The position numbers and the translations under genes were made by a program. Source: JAYFQE01 sp034927345 (GTDB lineage: Bacteria > Bacillota > Clostridia > Saccharofermentanales > UBA5734). Taken from it: 64,000 nucleotides of DNA. This document shows positions 7,988-16,937 of this stretch, piece after piece (positions within the stretch are counted from its first letter, which is position 1; every line of letters begins with the position of its first letter). The notes under the pieces were generated by a model. It had not been told where the DNA came from, ran no database searches, and was given only the letters and a program-made list of their open reading frames with translations. The DNA lies in assembly GCA_034927345.1 (NCBI GenBank), contig JAYFQE010000012.1, positions 62,001 through 126,000 of the forward strand, read 5' to 3'.

Positions 7988-8992
7988 ATGAGCGGATTTT
8001 CCAAAGTCACCATCAAAGATGTTGCCTTAAAAGCAGAAGTGTCCGTTTCCACGGTATCTCTGGTTGTCAGCGGCAGCACAAGGGTTGCCGCTAAAACCAG
8101 ACGGAAGGTTCTGGCGGCGATCGATGAACTGGAATATATCCCCAATGAATATGCTGCTTCTCTCCGCAAAGGGAAGCGGGATGTCTTTGCGGCAGTCATT
8201 CCTGATTTGAATAATCCTTATTATATTGGCATTGTGCGCGGGCTGCGCGAGCGGTGCACAAAGCAAGGTATTGTTTTGCATATTTCGGAAACATTACATG
8301 ATTACGAGGTTGAGAAAACGGAATTACGCTTCCTGAGGGGTGTGCAGACTTCCGGATATGCTTTTATTGGAACTGTTCTGGACGATGAATTGATTGAAAC
8401 ATTAACCAACTGCAAGATTGTGTCCGTTGATAAGGTATATGGGTTTGCGGATCAATATCCGCAAGTCCTGATCAACAACCGCCATTGCACTTATGAAGCA
8501 ACGACCTATATGATCAGCAAAGGCTGTAAAAACATCTGGTATATAACCCCTCCGACACGGACGTTTGGCCTGGAAGAACGTTTAGACGGTTATCGGTCGG
8601 CGCTGAAGGAAGCAGGCCTTGACGGCGAAGGGCATGTATGTGTTTCCTATGACGGTCAGATGAATATGATAGAAGCAGGATATATTCAGGCAAGTTCCAT
8701 TTTATCGAAGACGAAACCAGACGCCCTTCTGGCTACTTCAGATCTATATGCCATCGGCGCTATGCGGGCGATTCGGGACAAAGGCCTGCGCATTCCGGAA
8801 GATGTCTCGGTTATTGGCTTTGATAATACGGAATATGGCCGTTATTATCAGCCTTCCTTGACTACTTTCAGTTTACCGCTGGTTCGCATGGGCGAGATGG
8901 CCTTTGAATTTCTGAATGGCGATCTGGATAATAAGATCGGGAAATTGCGTGTTAATGCGGATTTTATTATTCGCGAAAGTGTACGGAAGTGA
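7988..8992 (+). CDS. LacI-family transcriptional regulator
   Basis: 334 residues. The N-terminal helix-turn-helix (residues about 8-30: VTIKDVALKAEVSVSTVS) and hinge (YIPNEYAASLRKGK) are canonical, followed by a periplasmic-binding-protein-like effector domain with VIPDLNNPYYIGIVRG, ALLATSDLYAIGAMRAIRD and VIGFDNTEYG. ATG 7988 is chosen because GAAGGG lies 7 nt upstream; an upstream in-frame TTG at 7955 has none. The gene diverges from the BNR operon and precedes the aldolase/SDR/isomerase genes on its own strand, so it probably represses both sides and itself. The inducer is likely a sugar or sugar acid released by these enzymes (inference). Confidence 0.92.
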   Translation: MSGFSKVTIKDVALKAEVSVSTVSLVVSGSTRVAAKTRRKVLAAIDELEYIPNEYAASLRKGKRDVFAAVIPDLNNPYYIGIVRGLRERCTKQGIVLHISETLHDYEVEKTELRFLRGVQTSGYAFIGTVLDDELIETLTNCKIVSVDKVYGFADQYPQVLINNRHCTYEATTYMISKGCKNIWYITPPTRTFGLEERLDGYRSALKEAGLDGEGHVCVSYDGQMNMIEAGYIQASSILSKTKPDALLATSDLYAIGAMRAIRDKGLRIPEDVSVIGFDNTEYGRYYQPSLTTFSLPLVRMGEMAFEFLNGDLDNKIGKLRVNADFIIRESVRK

Positions 8993-9040
8993 ATTGAAAA
9001 TCAACATTTACAGACTATAAACGGAAGGTGAAAGAAACAA

Positions 9041-9931
9041 ATGGAAATTAAAAACGGATTCTACACGGCGCTGGGAACTTCTCAAGATAAGGACGGCCTT
9101 TTCCTGCAAAAGAGCTTTGCGCAGCAGGTCAAGGACCAGACAGAATTCGGGGCGGCCGGATTATTGGTGATGGGCTCGATGGGCCTGGGTGTTTTTGTCC
9201 GGGACCGTGATTATGTCAAGGTAGCCAAAACAGCCATCAGCGCTGCCCGCGGGGCTTGCCCTGTCTTCATCGGCGTCACGGATACGACGATCGGCCGGAC
9301 CTGCGATCGCATTGACGCATTGACCGGATTGGATTTTGACGGCGTTGTGGCAACACCGCCTTATTATTATGCGGCATCGGAGCGGGAACAGATTTGTTAT
9401 TATGGCGAAATTGCCAGACGCTCGCCAAAACCTGTTTTCCTTTATGATCTGCCCAGCGCCTCGCGCAGTAAAATAACGCTGGCCACCATTCAGGGACTGC
9501 ATGGCGAAAAGAACATCGGCGGTATTAAAACAGCTGATCTGCCGTTGGCGCTGGAATTGGATCAAATGGTTATGCGTCATGAGCTCAATGCCGGCTTTAA
9601 AGTTTTATATAGTGGTTTGGATACCTTTGATCTGGCCTGCAATAAAGGTATTGGCCGCAATCTGGACGGCATGTTTGCCTGCACGGGACAATTGGCGCAT
9701 GATCAATATCAAGCCTTTGCTCTGGGCGATATCACCGGCGGAACAAAGTATCTTAAGCAAATCATCGCTTTGAGGGATGTTTTTGCCGAAGAAGAGATTA
9801 TGCCGTCCTTCACTTACGCTATGAATTTATTGGGTTATGAAGGCTATTTTCATCAGGATTATTGCTTTATGCCCAGTCAAAAGCAATGTGATAAAATAGT
9901 TGATACCATGAAATTATTTCATCTGGTTTGA
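9041..9931 (+). CDS. DapA/NanA-family aldolase or dehydratase
   Basis: A 296-residue (beta/alpha)8-barrel protein of the dihydrodipicolinate synthase/N-acetylneuraminate lyase superfamily. The Schiff-base lysine is in GGIKTAD (K163) and the partner tyrosine in VFLYDLPS (Y135). The usual GTTGE loop is replaced by GSMGLG, so it is not a housekeeping DapA and is more likely a 2-keto-3-deoxy acid or sialic-acid-type aldolase. AAGGTG precedes the ATG. It follows lacI closely and is followed by an SDR and an isomerase, a set that would split a keto sugar acid into pyruvate and an aldehyde. The exact substrate is not readable. Confidence 0.85.
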   Translation: MEIKNGFYTALGTSQDKDGLFLQKSFAQQVKDQTEFGAAGLLVMGSMGLGVFVRDRDYVKVAKTAISAARGACPVFIGVTDTTIGRTCDRIDALTGLDFDGVVATPPYYYAASEREQICYYGEIARRSPKPVFLYDLPSASRSKITLATIQGLHGEKNIGGIKTADLPLALELDQMVMRHELNAGFKVLYSGLDTFDLACNKGIGRNLDGMFACTGQLAHDQYQAFALGDITGGTKYLKQIIALRDVFAEEEIMPSFTYAMNLLGYEGYFHQDYCFMPSQKQCDKIVDTMKLFHLV

Positions 9932-9973
9932 GTATCGGCTGACCTGGCAGACTTGTATAGCGGAGTTAAGAGC

Positions 9974-10780
9974 ATGACGGATAAAAGATCTGTGTTGGAT
10001 ATGTTTTCTTTATCGGGGAAAATCGCCCTGGTCAGCGGCGGATATGGCCTTTATGGCCGATCGATAACCGAAGCTTTAGCCGAAGCCGGAGCAACCGTTA
10101 TCATCGCTGCCAGGGATGTTTCCAAATGCCGCGGCCTGGCTGATGAATTGATTCAAAAAGGGTTGGCGGCAGACAGTATGCCCCTGGATCTTGGCGATGA
10201 GCAATCCATCATGACCTTGATTCATGCTGTTCTGGACAAGTTCGGCCGGCTTGATATTTTGGTTAATAATGCTGTCTGTCGGACGGAGCCCCAGAATCTC
10301 GATGAATTGACCGCCGAAGCATGGCAAAAATCTCAGAAAGTAAATTCAACCGGCCTGGTTTTGATCTGCCGGGAAGCAATCCATGTCATGCGGCGTCAGC
10401 AAGCCGGATCGATCATCAACATCGCTTCGATTCAAGGCGTCGTCGGACCCAATTTTACCGTGTACGGTGAAACCGGCATGACCAGCCCGACTTATTATAC
10501 CTATGAGAAGTGGGGCATGGTCGGTTTGACCAAATGGATGGCTAATCGTTATGGTCCTGATAATATCCGGGTCAATTGCATCAGCCCAGGCGGATTCAAT
10601 CCGGATTTAACCCGGGACGAGCACAATGAATTTGTCTGCAATTATAAACGGCTGACCCCTTTGGGCCGGTTCGCGGATGAGGACGATATCAAAGGACCGG
10701 TCCTGTTCCTGGCTTCGGATGCCGCCAAATATGTAACCGGGCATAATCTCCTGGTCGATGGCGGCTGGACCAGCTGGTAA
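9974..10780 (+). CDS. short-chain dehydrogenase/reductase (SDR)
   Basis: 268 residues with the classical SDR layout: a modified nucleotide loop SGGYGLYG, NNAV in place of NNAG, catalytic S152 (NIASIQG), the YxxxK pair Y175/K179 within YYTYEKWG, and a C-terminal VTGHNLLVDGGW. ATG 9974 is preferred because GGAG lies 8 nt upstream. It resembles gluconate 5-dehydrogenase/2-deoxy-D-gluconate dehydrogenase-type SDRs and would interconvert a hydroxyl and a keto group of a sugar acid, NAD(P)-dependent and cytoplasmic. It lies between the aldolase and the isomerase in the same operon. Confidence 0.88.
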   Translation: MTDKRSVLDMFSLSGKIALVSGGYGLYGRSITEALAEAGATVIIAARDVSKCRGLADELIQKGLAADSMPLDLGDEQSIMTLIHAVLDKFGRLDILVNNAVCRTEPQNLDELTAEAWQKSQKVNSTGLVLICREAIHVMRRQQAGSIINIASIQGVVGPNFTVYGETGMTSPTYYTYEKWGMVGLTKWMANRYGPDNIRVNCISPGGFNPDLTRDEHNEFVCNYKRLTPLGRFADEDDIKGPVLFLASDAAKYVTGHNLLVDGGWTSW

Positions 10781-10856
10781 TCTGTGGTATGATAGCTGTA
10801 GCGGCATATTCTGCTGCCCGGACACCGACACCTTGAGCGAAAGGCTGGACTGAAAG

Positions 10857-11681
10857 ATGAAACTGGGAACGATTATCGGTTTAAATTTGGATGAACTGGA
10901 GCATGATTTACGTAAATTGCACCAAATGGGATTTACTTCCTGCCAATTGTGCTGCTGGCAGCCGGATCGCATGACGGCAGAGAGCGCTGTTATTGTGAAA
11001 AAACTGGCCGTTGAATGCGACATTGAGATATCTGCTCTCTGGTGCGGATGGGAAGGCCCCTGTGAATGGAATCTGATTCATGGGCCGGGAACGATCGGCC
11101 TGGTTCCGGCAGCATATCGCCACAAACGTCTGGACACCTTGATGAAGGGTTCTGAATTCGCCGAAATGATCGGTGTAACCGACGTCATAACGCATGTCGG
11201 GTTTATCCCCAACAACCCTTTCGATGCGGAATATACCGGTCTGGTAGAGGCGCTGCGCTATCTGGCGCTGACGATGAAGCAGAGAGGCCAGTATTTCCTC
11301 TTTGAGACCGGGCAGGAAGCGCCGGTGACACTGCTGAGGACAATCGAAGACATCGGTACGGATAATATCGGCATCAATCTTGATCCGGCCAATCTGATGA
11401 TGTACGGTTTGGGCAACCCGATCGACGCCTTGTCGGTTTTCGGAACTTATGTCCGCAATGTACACGGCAAAGACGGCGTATGCCCGAATAATGGCCGTCA
11501 ACTCGGTCATGAAACGGCGATCGGCCAGGGTATGGTGAATTATCCGGCTTTTATTCGCAAACTGAAAGAAATCGGCTATGACCGGTACATCACAATCGAA
11601 CGGGAAATCAGCGGCGAGCAGCAGACCAAAGATATTACGGCCGCCAAACAGTATCTGGAGCAATTGTGGGCGCAAGCCTAA
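10857..11681 (+). CDS. sugar phosphate isomerase/epimerase-like TIM-barrel protein
   Basis: A 274-residue xylose-isomerase-like (AP_endonuc_2) protein. Metal-ligand candidates follow the family order: Glu in YFLFETGQE, Asp in GINLDPANLMMYG, His in VRNVHGKDG, and Glu in YITIEREI. It probably epimerises or isomerises a keto sugar. It is the last gene of the lacI-aldolase-SDR unit, 76 bp after the SDR. The ribosome site is weak. A hairpin 40 bp downstream may end transcription. Confidence 0.85.
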   Translation: MKLGTIIGLNLDELEHDLRKLHQMGFTSCQLCCWQPDRMTAESAVIVKKLAVECDIEISALWCGWEGPCEWNLIHGPGTIGLVPAAYRHKRLDTLMKGSEFAEMIGVTDVITHVGFIPNNPFDAEYTGLVEALRYLALTMKQRGQYFLFETGQEAPVTLLRTIEDIGTDNIGINLDPANLMMYGLGNPIDALSVFGTYVRNVHGKDGVCPNNGRQLGHETAIGQGMVNYPAFIRKLKEIGYDRYITIEREISGEQQTKDITAAKQYLEQLWAQA

Positions 11682-11707
11682 ACCGGCAGGAATGATTATA
11701 TTCCCGC

Positions 11708-14125
11708 TTATCCATGTTCCGGCGCCTGAAGGGTTATTCCTTCAGGCGCTTTGACTTGGAGTCCGGGCGTTCCTGAGACTGCGTTCCAGTTGACGGAAAT
11801 GGGGCCGGCCGGGGTCGGCACCTGACCGGAAAAAGCCGGGAACAAGGCTGTCAGCGGCTTGACCGCTGTCAGCCGGAAACCGGGTTCCAAGGGCTTGACA
11901 CCCAGGACATAAGCCTGATACAGATAAACCGGGATCGCCGACCAGCCGTGGCATAAACTGCCGGCTTGATCGAAATCGCTGCTTCCCTTGATGGTTTCCC
12001 AGAAACTGGTTGCTCCCTGATAAAGCATATAACCCCAGTCACGGGCAATGTGATCGAAAACCAGACCGGCATAGCGGTCCGGCTGCGCCAGTAACGCTTC
12101 GTATTTATAAATCGAATGGCTTAGGGTTACAGGTACCAGGTCAGTGTGCCCCAGAGCCAAGGTCCGGCGCAAATCATCGGCCAGGTCCGCCGGGCAAACG
12201 CCGGCATACAGCGCCAGAGCCTGCGTCAATTCGGCAAAATGCTGTTTCTGATGTTCCGCACCGGCTGTAAAGTACCGGTAAGTTTGATAACAGCGCCGGT
12301 TTTCCTGCCAGAATTGCCGGTGAATCTGACCGGCGAGCGAGGCGGCTGTCCGGGCAAGTTCATCTGCCCAGATGTTGTCTGCCAGGGACAGGGCCATCTT
12401 GGCCGCGGCCTGAATAGCCAGCAGGAAAAAGAGATTGAGCGGCGCGTCATAACGGAGCAGATCCGGCTGCCCGCGCAGTAAAGGATCATCCTGACCGGAC
12501 AAACCGTCGGACCATTCATAAAAATTCCAATATCGTTTGCCGTTTAGTGCCGGCAGCAAGCCGTTCTTCATCGCGGAGAGCAGGGTTGTCAAAACCTTTT
12601 TGACAGCCGGCATCCGCGCCTGCATGACATCAATCCGGCCGCTGTAAAGGTAATGTTCCCACACTTCAATGACCCAGGCTAAACTGAAACTGGGAATAGT
12701 CAATTCGAAGGCAGAAGGGGCTATCAGTTCCAGCAGGCCGTCCGGCTGCAGACTGTCGCCGAGTAAGGCAAAGGATACAGCCGGGAATTCGTACTCGCCA
12801 AAGCTGTAGTAGCCGCAGAGCGCCTGATTGCGCGAATCCATGGCGTATAAAGCCTGCTCGCGCCAGGGGCAGTCCTCATAATGCTCGTGCATGCAAAGAA
12901 GCAGTGTTCTCCGGCTGATTTCATAAATCCGGTTATGCAGGCTGTCGCTGCATTGAAAACTGCCGCGTTCCACGAGCGGATAGACGGTCGGCCGCACGCT
13001 GGCCTGATGGAGAATCAAGCGCCGGCCGGCCGGCAAAATGTGCAATTCCAGATAGCGGCAGCCGATCCGCCGGAAACAAGCGGAAAAATGCTGCCGGCCG
13101 CCGCGGCAGACATAGCGGGCGGCAAAGTGCCGGCCGCCGACGGTCGCCCGCACGCGCAAGTCATCCAGATGTTCGCCGTGGGCGATATCGATGATTGTGC
13201 CGGTATCCGTATCCAGATCAAGATCCAGGAATCCCACCTCTTCACGGCCAAGGTCGAAAAGAAAGTAAATACCCCGATCCTTTCGGATCATTTCCGGTTT
13301 AACAGTCAGCCCGGATGCGGCGTCTGACAAGACGGGCGGCAGATCAGCGTCGCTTCCGGGGAGCGGATAGGACGCGGCGGTGAAAAGATCTTTACGCAGG
13401 CAGGCTGCCAGGAGGTCATGCTGCACGGACTCAGCGGGCGTGGCAGCGCCGCCGGCGTCGCGGATGAAAGTGCCCTGGGCAATCAGACGGGAATGGACGG
13501 GATCTTCAAGAATCAGCTTTGGCAGGGGGCGCGGTCTGAGCCGTGTCTGATAAAATCGCGCCGGTTCTTTCATCGGCCGGGCCGGCTGCCAATCTGGCTG
13601 ACCGGCCGTGTAATCCGGCTGCAGCCATGGGTCCTCGGCCGCGGCGTCATAGGCATATGAAAATCCAAGCTGCGGAGTCGTTTGATAGATGGGTCCCTGA
13701 TGGTATGCCCGCGAAAACCGGCAAAGGGTCTTTTCATCACTGACCATGACCTGGCGGCCGATTTGCATGGCATAAAGCAGGCCGGGTTCGCCGCGCAGAT
13801 AAGAAAAATTACTTTCACCCCAATAATGAACCAGAATACACAAGGCATTTTTCCCGGCGTTCAGCCAGGGGCTTATAGTCAACGTATCATAAGTTTTATC
13901 ATCCGGGAAATTGCTGAATTGACCACAGTCGACAAAGGCGCCGTTGCACCAAACCGCATAGTTAGAATCGGCGGCGATATAAAGATCGGCCTTTCCGTCT
14001 GTCCAATCCGGCGACAAGGTAAATTCGCGCCGGAAGCAAACGTACCGGTTAAGACCATCATCAGGCACAGGCGTATCCGCCCATATCCAGGCGGCTTGAT
14101 TCAGGGTAAAAGGCTCATCGCACAT
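11708..14125 (-). CDS. GH78-family alpha-L-rhamnosidase-like protein
   Basis: An 805-residue protein with GH78 architecture: N-terminal carbohydrate-binding-like beta domains (RREFTLSPDW, AADSNYAVWCNG), an (alpha/alpha)6 catalytic domain from about residue 390, and a C-terminal beta domain. The catalytic block HYEDCPWREQALYAMDSR gives D418, E423 and D430, equivalent to the conserved acid cluster in GH78. The Trp/Gln variant (CPWREQ rather than CPTREE) marks a divergent subgroup whose substrate may not be a simple rhamnoside. There is no signal peptide, so it is cytoplasmic and acts on imported oligosaccharides. ATG 14125 follows AGGAGG by 7 nt. It diverges from the BadF-type kinase gene. Confidence 0.82.
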   Translation of the reverse strand: MCDEPFTLNQAAWIWADTPVPDDGLNRYVCFRREFTLSPDWTDGKADLYIAADSNYAVWCNGAFVDCGQFSNFPDDKTYDTLTISPWLNAGKNALCILVHYWGESNFSYLRGEPGLLYAMQIGRQVMVSDEKTLCRFSRAYHQGPIYQTTPQLGFSYAYDAAAEDPWLQPDYTAGQPDWQPARPMKEPARFYQTRLRPRPLPKLILEDPVHSRLIAQGTFIRDAGGAATPAESVQHDLLAACLRKDLFTAASYPLPGSDADLPPVLSDAASGLTVKPEMIRKDRGIYFLFDLGREEVGFLDLDLDTDTGTIIDIAHGEHLDDLRVRATVGGRHFAARYVCRGGRQHFSACFRRIGCRYLELHILPAGRRLILHQASVRPTVYPLVERGSFQCSDSLHNRIYEISRRTLLLCMHEHYEDCPWREQALYAMDSRNQALCGYYSFGEYEFPAVSFALLGDSLQPDGLLELIAPSAFELTIPSFSLAWVIEVWEHYLYSGRIDVMQARMPAVKKVLTTLLSAMKNGLLPALNGKRYWNFYEWSDGLSGQDDPLLRGQPDLLRYDAPLNLFFLLAIQAAAKMALSLADNIWADELARTAASLAGQIHRQFWQENRRCYQTYRYFTAGAEHQKQHFAELTQALALYAGVCPADLADDLRRTLALGHTDLVPVTLSHSIYKYEALLAQPDRYAGLVFDHIARDWGYMLYQGATSFWETIKGSSDFDQAGSLCHGWSAIPVYLYQAYVLGVKPLEPGFRLTAVKPLTALFPAFSGQVPTPAGPISVNWNAVSGTPGLQVKAPEGITLQAPEHG
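11722..11754 (+). terminator. probable terminator hairpin after the isomerase gene
   Basis: GCGCCTGAAGG (11722-11732) and CCTTCAGGCGC (11739-11749) form an 11-bp perfect stem with a 6-nt loop, followed by a short TTTG. The T tract is weak, and the hairpin lies within the 3' end of the convergent GH78 gene. Confidence 0.45.
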
Positions 14126-14168
14126 ACATTGGCCTCCTTGGCTGTCGGATTACGGCAACAACGATTTC

Positions 14169-14198
14169 ATCATATCAGGATTAGCTGCGAAGTGCCAG
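14169..14198 (-). promoter_or_regulatory. possible promoter of the GH78 gene
   Basis: On the minus strand, CTGGCA (14198-14193), an 18-bp spacer and TATGAT (14174-14169). It matches the consensus moderately. I could not place a convincing promoter for the divergent kinase gene in the same gap. Confidence 0.4.
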
Positions 14199-14304
14199 TG
14201 CCCTGGTTTATCGCCGGAGGGCGTTGTACAATATTGACAGAAGGCAGACAATCAGGCCGAAAGCTGCGCTGAAGCAGTTTCATGTGGGATAACAGGTGAG
14301 TCGT

Positions 14305-15192
14305 ATGGATTATTTAATCGGTATTGATGCCGGAGGAACCGGAACCAGCAGCGTTGCCTATACGCCGGACGGGCAGTTAATCGGCCGGTGGCGGGCGGGG
14401 CGGGGCAATCCGGCTGCCGCCGGCTTATCACAGGCCGTAGCCAGTATTCGCCAGGCTATGGACGCCGGCCTTGCCGAGCTGGGCAACGGCTGCCGGGGAG
14501 CCCTGATCGGCGCTGCCGGCGTGGAGACCGGCTGTCTGAAAGTACAGCTGGCCGAAGTGTTAAAAGAGCATTATCCGTTCCCGATTGATGTGATCAGTGA
14601 TGCCCAGCTGGTTCTGGAAGCCCGGTTTGAAGGCGGGGACGGAATTGCCGTTATCGCCGGAACGGGATCGATCGCCTGGGGACGGAAAGGAACGCAGGTG
14701 GTTCGCTGCGGCGGCTGGGGGCATTTGATCGGCGATGAGGGCAGCGGTTATGCGATAGTCATAGCCGCGATCAGAGATCTTTTTCAAACGGCAGACCGCG
14801 GCGAAACGCCGGGTTTTCTGGCAGAAAAGCTGATGCAGGGCATGAAAGCCGGGGACCTGCGTGACGTGGTCAATTTCGTTTATCAGCAGGATAAAGCCGC
14901 TATTGCCGCCTTGCTGCCGATTGTTGCGGATATGGCTTCCGGCGGAGATCCGCTGGCCTGCCAACTCTTGAACGAAGCCGGAGAGAAACTGGCTGATCTG
15001 GTTCTGACCTGTCAAAGCCGTTTGGCTTTGACAAAACCGGTCGTTGCCACCAGCGGCAGCGTTCTCTGCCATGTGGATTTAGTACGCGGCCGATTCCGGA
15101 CGGTTATCCGTCGGATGCTGCCGGAAACGGCGGTTCTGGAAGATGACCGGGAAGCCAACCGCGCCGTTGTTTCGCATTTTAAAAACAAATAG
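14305..15192 (+). CDS. BadF/BcrA-type ATPase, probable N-acetylglucosamine-type kinase
   Basis: A 295-residue ASKHA-fold protein: phosphate-1 loop GIDAGGTGTSS at the N terminus, the AGTGSIAWG loop, GWGHLIGDEGSGYAI (adenosine and sugar region), and the C-terminal ATSGSVL. The length and GDEGSGYAIVIAAI block fit bacterial N-acetylglucosamine/glucosamine kinases rather than the larger benzoyl-CoA reductase activators. ATG 14305 is preferred over GTG 14296 because AGGTGA (14294-14299) sits just before it. It would phosphorylate a (amino)sugar liberated by the neighbouring hydrolases; which sugar is unknown. Confidence 0.82.
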   Translation: MDYLIGIDAGGTGTSSVAYTPDGQLIGRWRAGRGNPAAAGLSQAVASIRQAMDAGLAELGNGCRGALIGAAGVETGCLKVQLAEVLKEHYPFPIDVISDAQLVLEARFEGGDGIAVIAGTGSIAWGRKGTQVVRCGGWGHLIGDEGSGYAIVIAAIRDLFQTADRGETPGFLAEKLMQGMKAGDLRDVVNFVYQQDKAAIAALLPIVADMASGGDPLACQLLNEAGEKLADLVLTCQSRLALTKPVVATSGSVLCHVDLVRGRFRTVIRRMLPETAVLEDDREANRAVVSHFKNK

Positions 15193-15227
15193 CCGGTTAA
15201 ATCCGGTTTATGCCGACCCGCCGCCGG

Positions 15228-16430
15228 TCAGCCAAATTCACGTTCCCAGCGCAAGGCGTCCAGATACAGGTTCATATATTGGTCCCAGTCTTCGTTGAGC
15301 TCTTGTTCTGGAGTATCGTTTTTTGTCCATTGGGCCTTTTCATAATTAATAATGACATTCAGCATTTGCCGTAATTCGTTATCTTGACCCAGAAGAGCCT
15401 CCTTGATATAGGATGTCAGAGGCAGCTCGTTGACGATATCGTCCATATCACGGCCGAGAATAGAATCGATGGCGGAAAAAAGTCCGGTAATGAAAAACTC
15501 GGAGCTGCGCCGCTTCATGTTGAGCGTAGATGAATAGAGTTCCATTAATTTGCCCCTGACCAAAGAGGTTTTGATCAACTCGGCATTATCCGGATTTTTA
15601 ACTTCTTTCAACATAAACAGATAGATCCATTTGGTGATCTCCTGCAGGCCAAGACGAACAACGGCTTGCTGGATGGAATTGATTTTCGAGCGTCCGCCGA
15701 AATAGACAGAATTGGAAGCCTTGACAAGTTTATAGGAGAGACCCAGATCCTTTTCAATAATGCCGGAAATCTGATCGATCTCCGGTACTTCGTGATTCAA
15801 TTCTTCAAGGATGCGAATCAAATTGATATTTAAGGCGCCGACTTCCCTGCCGCGGCTCATCATCGGCTTGCTGAAAAAATAGCCCTGGAACAGCTGATAA
15901 CCCATGGCGGCAGCCAGAAGAAAATCATCCCGGGTCTCAAGTTTTTCAGCTAAAAAAGCCGTTTTCTTGCCGAATTTCTTGATCATGCGGATCTGTAAAT
16001 CATACGGCAGCGAAGAAAATTCGATTTTAACGATATCGGCATAGGGCAGCAAGGCTATCGAGCTCTCTGTAAAGATGAAATCATCCAGCGCTAATAAATA
16101 TCCGTTCTCTTTAAGGCGATTACAGGCTTTTAAGATGGTTTCGTTTACTTGAACCCGTTCGACGATTTCGATAACAATCTGATCTTTGGGCAGCAGAAAA
16201 GGGATGCCCTTTTCTAAAAATTCCTGAGAAAAATTGATAAAGGCGCGCGAACCGCCGGTTAAATCTTTTAGACCGAAGGAAAGGAAAGCGTTGTTGATCA
16301 GTTCGGCGGTTGCCTGGCTGTCGCTTGTCCCTTCGTAAAAATTGTTTTCACTCCGGCGATAAAACAGCTCATATCCGTATACACTCATGTTTCTTCTGAA
16401 AATGGGCTGACGGGCAACATATATATTCAT
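15228..16430 (-). CDS. EAL-HDOD signalling protein (YuxH type)
   Basis: About 400 residues. The N-terminal domain begins NIYVARQPIFRR and has YELF where active phosphodiesterases have EAL, so it is a degenerate EAL domain, probably catalytically dead. The C-terminal half is an HDOD domain (LGLSYKLVKASNSVYFGG, AVVRLGLQEITKWIYL). Such proteins are signalling scaffolds or regulators of motility and development in Gram-positives. The start is uncertain: ATG 16430 puts the VARQPIF motif at the usual position, while ATG 16451 is an alternative with a weak GGA upstream. It is the last gene of the c-di-GMP-related minus-strand block and directly follows the ComFB gene. Confidence 0.85.
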   Translation of the reverse strand: MNIYVARQPIFRRNMSVYGYELFYRRSENNFYEGTSDSQATAELINNAFLSFGLKDLTGGSRAFINFSQEFLEKGIPFLLPKDQIVIEIVERVQVNETILKACNRLKENGYLLALDDFIFTESSIALLPYADIVKIEFSSLPYDLQIRMIKKFGKKTAFLAEKLETRDDFLLAAAMGYQLFQGYFFSKPMMSRGREVGALNINLIRILEELNHEVPEIDQISGIIEKDLGLSYKLVKASNSVYFGGRSKINSIQQAVVRLGLQEITKWIYLFMLKEVKNPDNAELIKTSLVRGKLMELYSSTLNMKRRSSEFFITGLFSAIDSILGRDMDDIVNELPLTSYIKEALLGQDNELRQMLNVIINYEKAQWTKNDTPEQELNEDWDQYMNLYLDALRWEREFG

Positions 16431-16520
16431 GTCAACACTCTTTTCGCACATGCTGTCCAAATTACGAATAAGGCCGCCTGACTTTTACCAAATCATCCTC
16501 ATTGACGATAGGGCAAAGAG

Positions 16521-16814
16521 TTATTCAACTGATTTACTGATAGTATCGTCATGTTTTGGATATTCTTTAACAATATGGATAGCGTTCATGACGGCGGATA
16601 ATACATCGGCCTGATTTTGCAGGCCCGTGGCGTCAATGGAGGCGAGCAGCTCGCCTTTGTGGGTAACAACATAGGTAGGCGGCAGATTGTTCAGCGCTAT
16701 AGCCATAACATCCATGCGGCATTTAGCACAAGAGCACAGGCTTGATTCGGGAATACATTCATCAGCTGTTTTGGCGACAATATCTTCCATACAATTTTTG
16801 AGTGCGTACATCAT
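16521..16814 (-). CDS. comFB: ComFB-family protein
   Basis: 97 residues starting at ATG 16814, directly after GGAGG. It matches the late-competence ComFB domain: NCMEDIVAK near the start, a cysteine cluster C20, C27, C29 and C32 (CSCAKC, probable zinc ligands), then MDVMAIALNNLPPTYVV and VLSAVMNAI. ComFB-domain proteins in cyanobacteria have been reported as cyclic-dinucleotide receptors. Here the gene lies directly upstream of an EAL-HDOD gene and in the same strand block as a diguanylate cyclase, which fits such a role. A longer frame to 16889 exists but has no ribosome site. Confidence 0.82.
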   Translation of the reverse strand: MMYALKNCMEDIVAKTADECIPESSLCSCAKCRMDVMAIALNNLPPTYVVTHKGELLASIDATGLQNQADVLSAVMNAIHIVKEYPKHDDTISKSVE

Positions 16815-16937
16815 GATTCCTCCGGCAAACTTATCGATGATCCTTTCGACAGATCGGTAAAAACTTCGCTCATCTATCATATCGGGCATTTTTATAAAGT
16901 CTGAAGGGGTTCAATCAGATTTTTGCGGCATGAATCA

